Assembly (NCBI GenBank): GCA_945867445.1
Contig: CAMBID010000016.1
Span: 1 to 9,250 of the forward strand
Direction of reading: 5' to 3'
Length of the DNA: 9,250 nucleotides
Source: an uncultured Clostridia bacterium
GTDB taxonomy: Bacteria > Bacillota > Clostridia > Oscillospirales > Oscillospiraceae
Shown: piece after piece, positions 5,444 through 9,250 of the stretch
How the letters are laid out: every line of letters begins with the position of its first letter
Numbering within the stretch: the stretch's first letter is position 1
Notes under the pieces: model-generated
What the model saw: the letters and a program-made list of their open reading frames with translations, nothing else
What the model was told of the DNA's origin: nothing
The model's database searches: none
Program-made: the position numbers and the translations under genes

Positions 5444-6136
5444 TCAAAGCTCCAGCTTGATGCCGTCGTCCTGGGCGGGGACGGTCTGGGCCTTCAGCTC
5501 CTGGTCTGTAAGACCCTCCCGGGCCATCATGTTCTCCAGCACGGTGATGTCCGTGGAGATGTCCAGGGCCTCGGTGCCGTAAAGAGCGTCCAGCTGCTTT
5601 TCAAAGGCGGCGACGATGGTCTTCATCATACCGGAGACCTTGGCCTTGGTGGCGTCCACGTTCTCGCCGGAGATGCCGGCGGAGCTGGCCCGGTCATAGG
5701 CATTCAGGAGCTTCAGGGTCGTGGGCAGGTAGTAATCCAGGAAGCGGCGGATCTGGGGGAGCTTTGTGGGTTCCTCCTTCACCCGGGCAAAGATCTTCTC
5801 GGAGACCTGCTGCAGCCGCACGATGTCGGCGGAGACCGCCGGGTCCTCAATGCTCTCGTCCAGGCGCTTCATCTCGGCGATGGCCATCCGCCCGTCCTTC
5901 AGCATCTTGTCCAGCTCCGCATTGCCGGTGGATTCCTCTTTGGGCTTCTCCTCCTGCTTTTCCCCCTCCGGCACGCCGGTCTTGGCGCAGAGCGCCGTCA
6001 AAACCAGAAAGGCAGCTGCCGAGATGCCCCCCACGATGAGGAAGTGACTTACCCGGTACAAGGGGAAGAGCAGCGCATAGGCCAGCCAGATCACCGCCAC
6101 AGCGTAAAACGGTGCGGCGGATTTGCGAACTTTCAT
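5444..6136 (-). CDS. xpaC: XpaC-family protein (5-bromo-4-chloroindolyl phosphate hydrolysis)
   Basis: The family (PF10112) was named because the Bacillus gene permits hydrolysis of the chromogenic phosphate X-phos; no catalytic mechanism is established. The 230-residue protein has two membrane helices near the start (about 9-27 and 31-48), then a charged Lys/Glu linker (about 57-70). The cytoplasmic helical domain contains LDKMLKDGRMAIAEMKRLDE and RRFLDYYLPTTLKLLNAYDR; the latter is the conserved family segment. The open frame extends further upstream, but the start at 6136 is chosen because AAGGAGG lies 6 bases before this ATG and the promoter at 6191-6219 would fall inside any longer gene. 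It is first in the operon, 54 bases before telA. The partner order suggests a membrane-associated complex with TelA, which is inference. Confidence 0.9.
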   Translation of the reverse strand: MKVRKSAAPFYAVAVIWLAYALLFPLYRVSHFLIVGGISAAAFLVLTALCAKTGVPEGEKQEEKPKEESTGNAELDKMLKDGRMAIAEMKRLDESIEDPAVSADIVRLQQVSEKIFARVKEEPTKLPQIRRFLDYYLPTTLKLLNAYDRASSAGISGENVDATKAKVSGMMKTIVAAFEKQLDALYGTEALDISTDITVLENMMAREGLTDQELKAQTVPAQDDGIKLEL

Positions 6137-6151
6137 CCATTCCCTCCTTCT

Positions 6152-6171
6152 CGCCCCAGAGGACCGGGGCG
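6152..6171 (-). other. Short leader hairpin before the xpaC ribosome site
   Basis: CGCCCC (6152-6157) pairs with GGGGCG (6166-6171) across an 8-base loop, in the xpaC leader about 3 bases upstream of the AAGGAGG. It may affect initiation or mRNA stability, but a 6-bp GC stem in GC-rich DNA can also occur by chance. Confidence 0.35.
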
Positions 6172-6190
6172 CTTGGTTATACCGTTTTTT

Positions 6191-6219
6191 ATTATACCGC
6201 TCTTTGGAAAAGCGGTCAA
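6191..6219 (-). promoter_or_regulatory. Strong sigma-A promoter of the xpaC-telA-TPM operon
   Basis: On the minus strand TTGACC (plus 6214-6219), a 17-base spacer and a perfect TATAAT (plus 6191-6196) form a near-consensus promoter, with transcription expected to begin near 6184 and a leader of about 48 bases. The octamer CGGTATAA covering the -10 is repeated 15 bases downstream (plus 6177-6184), giving a second -10-like or operator-like site across the expected start. Confidence 0.88.
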
Positions 6220-6295
6220 GGAAAAGCGAGGCATTCCGGGCCCTCCCCGAAAAAATCTTTACCGTTTTGTCACAAATGTTCCCTATCGCAGCCCG

Positions 6296-6328
6296 AAAAA
6301 CGCTCCCGTCCCGGGCCGGGACGGGAGC
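6296..6328 (-). terminator. Intrinsic terminator after the DUF6512 gene
   Basis: Perfectly paired 13-base arms (6302-6314 with 6316-6328, GCTCCCGTCCCGG and its complement) are followed on the minus strand by G then TTTTT (plus 6296-6300). It lies 18 bases beyond the stop codon at 6346. Confidence 0.92.
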
Positions 6329-6345
6329 AGTGGATGGGAAACCGT

Positions 6346-6882
6346 TTACCCGGGGATACCGTATCCCCCAGTGGCCGGGTCCCGGAAGAGGGGGATATGA
6401 CAAGGCCGGAAGGTGAGGTAGAGGAAGAGGAACATCACCCCCCAGAGGAGCAGCAGCCCCAGGATCTGCTGCCAGCCGTCGCCGAAAGCCCCCTTCCGCC
6501 GGAGCACCCGGTCCAGCAAAAAGGTCAGCGCCGCCGCCAGGAGGAATACGGCGATATCCGCCGCCAGGAAGTGCCTCCCCAGAGCGCCTGTATAGGTATA
6601 ATACAAAACCGGGATCAGCGCCGTGCCGAAAAGCGCGGAGGCCGCCCGCACCGCAAGGTAGTTGGAGGAGGTCCGGCCCTGGCAGCAGAGCTGCACCATG
6701 GAGAGAAGGAAAAGCGGCACATAGAGGAGCTTCATATGTTCCCAGACGGACTCGTTCACCGCAGAGAAGACCGCCGCCCAGCTCCGCTGCCCGCTCCAGG
6801 CATAGAGGAAGTGCAGCGCCGTCCCCGCTGTCACCGTGAAGAGGAACCCCCCCAGCTCCCACCAGTCGATCTGCCTTCGCAT
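6346..6882 (-). CDS. DUF6512 family multi-pass membrane protein
   Basis: This 178-residue integral membrane protein has about five hydrophobic helices (near 9-28, 52-68, 76-95, 104-124, 138-157). It matches what I know of the DUF6512 family: an opening W-ELGGF segment, HFLYAWSG (24-31), the hallmark NESVWEHMKL (43-52), and a C-terminus ending DPATGGYGI. The conserved Glu/His in NESVWEH near a membrane edge could be functional, but no function is known. The start at 6882 is preferred over the in-frame ATG at 6888, because GGAGG lies 7 bases before 6882 but only about 1-2 before 6888. The terminator of the upstream lipoprotein gene ends 18 bases before the start and no promoter is visible between, so expression needs read-through or a promoter inside the upstream gene. 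Confidence 0.82.
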   Translation of the reverse strand: MRRQIDWWELGGFLFTVTAGTALHFLYAWSGQRSWAAVFSAVNESVWEHMKLLYVPLFLLSMVQLCCQGRTSSNYLAVRAASALFGTALIPVLYYTYTGALGRHFLAADIAVFLLAAALTFLLDRVLRRKGAFGDGWQQILGLLLLWGVMFLFLYLTFRPCHIPLFRDPATGGYGIPG

Positions 6883-6899
6883 GCGCATCCCTCCCCCGG

Positions 6900-6929
6900 A
6901 AAAAACCGCGGCGGAACGCTCCGCCGCGG
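6900..6929 (-). terminator. Intrinsic terminator after the DUF4349 lipoprotein
   Basis: The 10-bp stem CCGCGGCGGA (6906-6915) with TCCGCCGCGG (6920-6929), loop ACGC, is followed on the minus strand by six T (plus 6900-6905). It separates the lipoprotein gene from the DUF6512 gene and lies directly upstream of the latter's ribosome site. Confidence 0.9.
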
Positions 6930-6956
6930 CTCTATTCTATGCCGAAGGGGAACAGC

Positions 6957-7925
6957 TTATCCCTCCTTGCTCCCGGTATCCCGGGGGTCCTCCGCGCCCA
7001 GTTTCTTCCGGCGCTCCGGCAGCGTCGCTGGGTGTCTCGCCCGGAGACGCCGGAAAAGCCGGATACCCCCTGCCGCCAGGGCCGCCAGAAGCAGTACCCA
7101 GACCCAGCTGTAGGCCAGCGCCAGGGCGATGTCCTGCAGGCCGCCCAGGAAGCCCTGCCAGCCGGAGGAGAGAGCCGTGCCCAGCCGGGCGCTGAAGCTG
7201 CCGGCCGGCTCCTCGGTATTGGAAAGGCGGTAGACCTCCCGGAGGGAGAGGTTCACCGTGGCGTATTCCACCTGGCCATCATAATACTGCAGCTGCCCGG
7301 AGAGGACCTCGATGGCCTCCTCCGTGCCGGAGATGGCGCTCTCCAGCGTGAGGATGTCCTCCATGCTTTCCGCCCGTGCCAGCAGCTCCTGGAGGCGGGC
7401 GAGCTTGGTCTGCTGGGTCTTGAGCCTGCCCTGGACATCGTAATAGGCCTCGCTGACATCATCGCACTGACTGTTCCGCCAGGTGACGTGGCAAAGGCCT
7501 CCCACGGTATCCAGGAAATTCTGGAACTGCCCGCTGGGGATCCGGGCCGTGTAGTCCCCGCAGCGGCAGCCGTCCCCCTGACTGTTGACGCTGCTGCGGG
7601 AGAGGTAGCCGCCGCAGTCCTCCACCGCCTGGGCGAGACCCCGGGCGGCCGTTTCGAAGTCTGTGGTCTCCAGGCTCATATCCGCCGTGTAGATGCGCTT
7701 GGGCGAACGGGCGGAGGTTTCAGCGTCATAGCTGGCGGCCACAGCGCTCTTCTGGCCCTCATTGGCGGCATCGGAGGCATATAAGTCGTAGCCGTAGTCT
7801 TCCGTGGCATAGCCGCCGTTCGCCTTCCCCTGCGTCATGGAGGAAGCGAAACCTCCGCAGCCCGCGGCGGAGAGAATCAGCAGCAGCGCAAGCGTCCAGG
7901 CGCCGAATCTCTGCGGTCTTTTCAT
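6957..7925 (-). CDS. DUF4349 domain lipoprotein with C-terminal membrane helix
   Basis: This 322-residue surface protein has a lipoprotein signal (MKRPQR, hydrophobic core, SAAGC with Cys23). Its extracellular DUF4349 domain (about 75-235) contains IYTADMSLETTDFETAA (78-94), GGYLSRSSV (105-113), YTARIPSGQFQNFLDTV (125-141) and a coiled coil (about 160-212). A membrane helix (about 265-290) and a basic cytoplasmic tail (RLFRRLRARH) follow. Four Cys (104, 120, 122, 145) plus Cys154 in the domain hint at disulfides or metal, which is not typical of the family. The start at 7925 is chosen over 7952 because AGGAGG lies 7 bases before it and it begins the lipoprotein signal directly. DUF4349 proteins are often near ECF sigma factors, but none is in view. 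The function is unknown. It is followed by its own terminator. Confidence 0.87.
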   Translation of the reverse strand: MKRPQRFGAWTLALLLILSAAGCGGFASSMTQGKANGGYATEDYGYDLYASDAANEGQKSAVAASYDAETSARSPKRIYTADMSLETTDFETAARGLAQAVEDCGGYLSRSSVNSQGDGCRCGDYTARIPSGQFQNFLDTVGGLCHVTWRNSQCDDVSEAYYDVQGRLKTQQTKLARLQELLARAESMEDILTLESAISGTEEAIEVLSGQLQYYDGQVEYATVNLSLREVYRLSNTEEPAGSFSARLGTALSSGWQGFLGGLQDIALALAYSWVWVLLLAALAAGGIRLFRRLRARHPATLPERRKKLGAEDPRDTGSKEG

Positions 7926-8025
7926 GTGGGTCCCTCCTTTTTTCGTTTCCATTGCTTTGGACGGACGCCGGGCGGAAAAAGTTCCCGCTTGGCATCCTTT
8001 TTCCCTGTTCCTTCACGGCGGACAG

Positions 8026-8061
8026 CGTCTCATACGAATGGGAGAGTAGTATTATGAGACG
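8026..8061. repeat. Minimal remnant of the intergenic element (E3), palindromic
   Basis: CGTCTCATA (8026-8034) and TATGAGACG (8053-8061) form a perfect 9-bp inverted repeat around an 18-base core. Positions 8037-8052 (AATGGGAGAGTAGTAT) are identical to the ends of the other copies (46-61 and 2929-2944), and the arms are the GTCTCATA block found at the centre of the full copies. This looks like a collapsed element missing its internal hairpins. A further 6-bp GC hairpin follows (8062-8067 with 8075-8080). It lies between two divergent genes, 46 bases upstream of the -35 of the next gene, so an operator role is also possible. Confidence 0.6.
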
Positions 8062-8093
8062 GGCGTGTGTCCTGCACGCCGGATATCAAAAAC

Positions 8094-8155
8094 TTTCTCG
8101 GAGGACTTGCAGTTTTTTCACGTGCGCATTATAATGGGGCATCATTTCCGAGAAA
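8094..8155. promoter_or_regulatory. Inverted repeat flanking the oxidase promoter
   Basis: TTTCTCGGA (8094-8102) and TCCGAGAAA (8147-8155) are perfect 9-bp complements that bracket the promoter: one arm lies just before the -35, the other just after the expected start. They could be paired operator half-sites, or chance. Confidence 0.35.
8107..8135 (+). promoter_or_regulatory. Sigma-A promoter of the alpha-hydroxy-acid oxidizing protein
   Basis: TTGCAG (8107-8112), a 17-base spacer and a perfect TATAAT (8130-8135) predict a start near 8142 and a leader of about 30 bases. This promoter also shows that the longer reading frame beginning at 8067 is not the true gene start. Confidence 0.85.
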
Positions 8156-8171
8156 CGGGAGGAATGCTTCT

Positions 8172-9194
8172 ATGACCTATCCTGAAGTGCTTTCCGCCGC
8201 CCGGGGCCGCATGGGCCCCTACTGCAAGGCCTGCCCGGTGTGCAGCGGTCAGGGCTGCCGCAGCACCATTCCCGGTCCCGGGGCCAAGGGTCTGGGCACC
8301 GGCTTCATCCGCAACTACCAGAAGTGGCAGGAAATCTGCGTCAACCTGGATACCATCGGAGAAAACTACCCGCCGGATACCCATCTCGACCTCTTCGGCC
8401 GCCGCTTTGACCTGCCGGTCTTCGCCGCCCCCATCGGCGCTATGAAGCTCCACTACGGCGACCTCTACGATGACGCCGCCTATAACGATATTCTGGTCCC
8501 CGCCTGCTGCCGCGCCGGCATCGCCGCCTTCACCGGCGACGGAGTGGACCCTGCCGTCATGGCCTCCGCCCTGCGTGCCATCGGCAGCGAGGGCGGCTGC
8601 GGCGTCCCCACGGTGAAGCCCTGGAACATGGAGCTCATCCGGGAGAAGATGGCCTCCGCCCAGGCCGCCGCTCCCTTTGCCATCGCCATGGACATCGACG
8701 CCGCGGGTCTCCCCTTTCTGAAAAACTGCGACCCGCCCGCCGGCAGCAAGACCGTGGAGGAGCTTCAAAGAATTTCCCAGTGGGCGGAGCGGCCCTTCCT
8801 TCTCAAGGGCATCATGACCGTCCGAGGCGCAGAGAAGGCCCTGTCCGCCGGGGCTGCCGGCATTGTGGTCTCCAACCACGGCGGCCGGGTGCTGGATCAG
8901 TGTCCCGCCACGGCAGAGGTTCTGCCCGAGATCGTGGAAGCCGTGGGCGGCAAGCTGAAGATCTTCGTGGACGGCGGCATCCGCACCGGCATGGACATCT
9001 TCAAGGCCCTGGCCCTGGGGGCGGACGCCGTCCTCATCGGCCGCCCCTTCGTCACCGCCGTCTACGGCGGCGGTGCGGAAGGCGTTTTGGCCTATGTGGA
9101 AACGCTCCGCGCCGGGCTGACGGACACCATGACCATGTGCGGCGCGCACTCCCTCGCGGACATCACCCCTGACATGGTCCGCCTGCCCAAGTAA
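8172..9194 (+). CDS. FMN-dependent alpha-hydroxy-acid oxidizing protein with Cys-rich N-terminus
   Basis: This 340-residue protein belongs to the FMN-dependent alpha-hydroxy-acid dehydrogenase family (lactate/glycolate oxidase fold, TIM barrel), which oxidises 2-hydroxy acids to 2-oxo acids. Visible FMN and active-site features are PVFAAPIGAMK (82-92), the Lys of LKGIM (211-215), SNHGGRVLDQCPAT (234-247, catalytic His236 and Arg239), FVDGGIRTGMDIFKALALGA (265-284) and GRP (290-292). The N-terminus has CKACPVCSGQGC (18-29), four Cys spaced 3-3-5, which plant and Proteobacteria enzymes lack; it is a form I associate with Clostridia homologues. In an anaerobe it probably acts as a dehydrogenase with another electron acceptor rather than oxygen. 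The start at 8172 follows GGGAGG and the promoter at 8107-8135. It stands alone; the substrate is unresolved. Confidence 0.9.
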   Translation: MTYPEVLSAARGRMGPYCKACPVCSGQGCRSTIPGPGAKGLGTGFIRNYQKWQEICVNLDTIGENYPPDTHLDLFGRRFDLPVFAAPIGAMKLHYGDLYDDAAYNDILVPACCRAGIAAFTGDGVDPAVMASALRAIGSEGGCGVPTVKPWNMELIREKMASAQAAAPFAIAMDIDAAGLPFLKNCDPPAGSKTVEELQRISQWAERPFLLKGIMTVRGAEKALSAGAAGIVVSNHGGRVLDQCPATAEVLPEIVEAVGGKLKIFVDGGIRTGMDIFKALALGADAVLIGRPFVTAVYGGGAEGVLAYVETLRAGLTDTMTMCGAHSLADITPDMVRLPK

Positions 9195-9207
9195 CCCAGA
9201 ACACCAT

Positions 9208-9231
9208 AGGCCCCTCCCGCCGGAGAGGCCT
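9208..9231 (+). terminator. Hairpin after the oxidase gene, possible weak terminator
   Basis: AGGCCCCTCC (9208-9217) pairs with GGAGAGGCCT (9222-9231) with one mismatch and a CGCC loop, 13 bases after the stop codon. No T run follows (TGCGAAAG), so it is either a weak terminator or an mRNA 3' end hairpin. Confidence 0.4.
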
Positions 9232-9250
9232 TGCGAAAGACGCGCGGGAG

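Noticed and set aside
6137..6862. Upstream extension of the xpaC reading frame
   Set aside because: The extension would include the strong promoter at 6191-6219 and the terminator at 6296-6328 and overlaps the DUF6512 gene; the extra residues look non-coding.
7960..7985. ECF-type promoter (GGAAC, 17 bases, CGTC) upstream of the DUF4349 gene on the minus strand
   Set aside because: The match is short and only loosely like known ECF sites. No sigma factor or anti-sigma gene is nearby, and no sigma-A promoter is obvious either, so the promoter is left open.
8142..9149. Minus-strand open frame opposite the oxidase
   Set aside because: Gly/Ala/His-rich shadow; the plus strand holds all FMN enzyme motifs.

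Overview
The window is GC-rich DNA with an AGGAGG-type ribosome binding site before almost every gene and sigma-A promoters close to TTGACA/TATAAT. Together with the gene families (xpaC-telA pair, DUF6512, DUF4349 lipoprotein, an anaerobe-type alpha-hydroxy-acid oxidizing protein), this suggests a gut Clostridia member, most likely Oscillospiraceae (Flavonifractor/Lawsonibacter/Oscillibacter-like). The taxonomic placement is inference from style, not a database match. No phage, CRISPR, tRNA or rRNA signal was seen.

Layout. (1) 1-2277, plus strand: an extended -10 promoter drives a secreted polysaccharide deacetylase lipoprotein, then a small membrane-anchored BamE/SmpA-like protein whose reading frame is broken by an apparent 1-base deletion, then cytidine deaminase (cdd), closed by a good intrinsic terminator. 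(2) 2278-3009: a mostly non-coding island holding two full copies of a structured palindromic repeat element (2338-2499 and 2805-2946) around a GC-rich hairpin and an unlisted 47-residue membrane protein on the minus strand (2639-2782). (3) 3010-6219, minus strand: a clean three-gene operon, promoter - xpaC - telA - TPM-domain protein - terminator, probably an envelope/toxic-anion stress module. (4) 6296-7925, minus strand: a DUF4349 lipoprotein and a DUF6512 membrane protein, each followed by its own terminator. (5) 8026-9231, plus strand: an element remnant, a strong promoter framed by an inverted repeat, and an FMN-dependent alpha-hydroxy-acid oxidizing protein with a four-cysteine N-terminus.

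The most interesting signal is the repeat element. Four copies or pieces lie in this window (1-63, 2338-2499, 2805-2946, 8026-8061), always between genes. The two full copies share short fixed blocks (GTCTCATAAG in the middle, CTAGTAT at one end, a GCGCC-nnn-GGCGC hairpin), while the paired stems between these blocks differ in sequence yet remain perfectly paired. Compensatory change of this kind indicates that the fold, a closing stem with two inner hairpins, is what is conserved. Both full copies also carry a -35/-10-like pair 16 bases apart facing outward at the same end; in the second copy it points straight at the 47-residue membrane protein.
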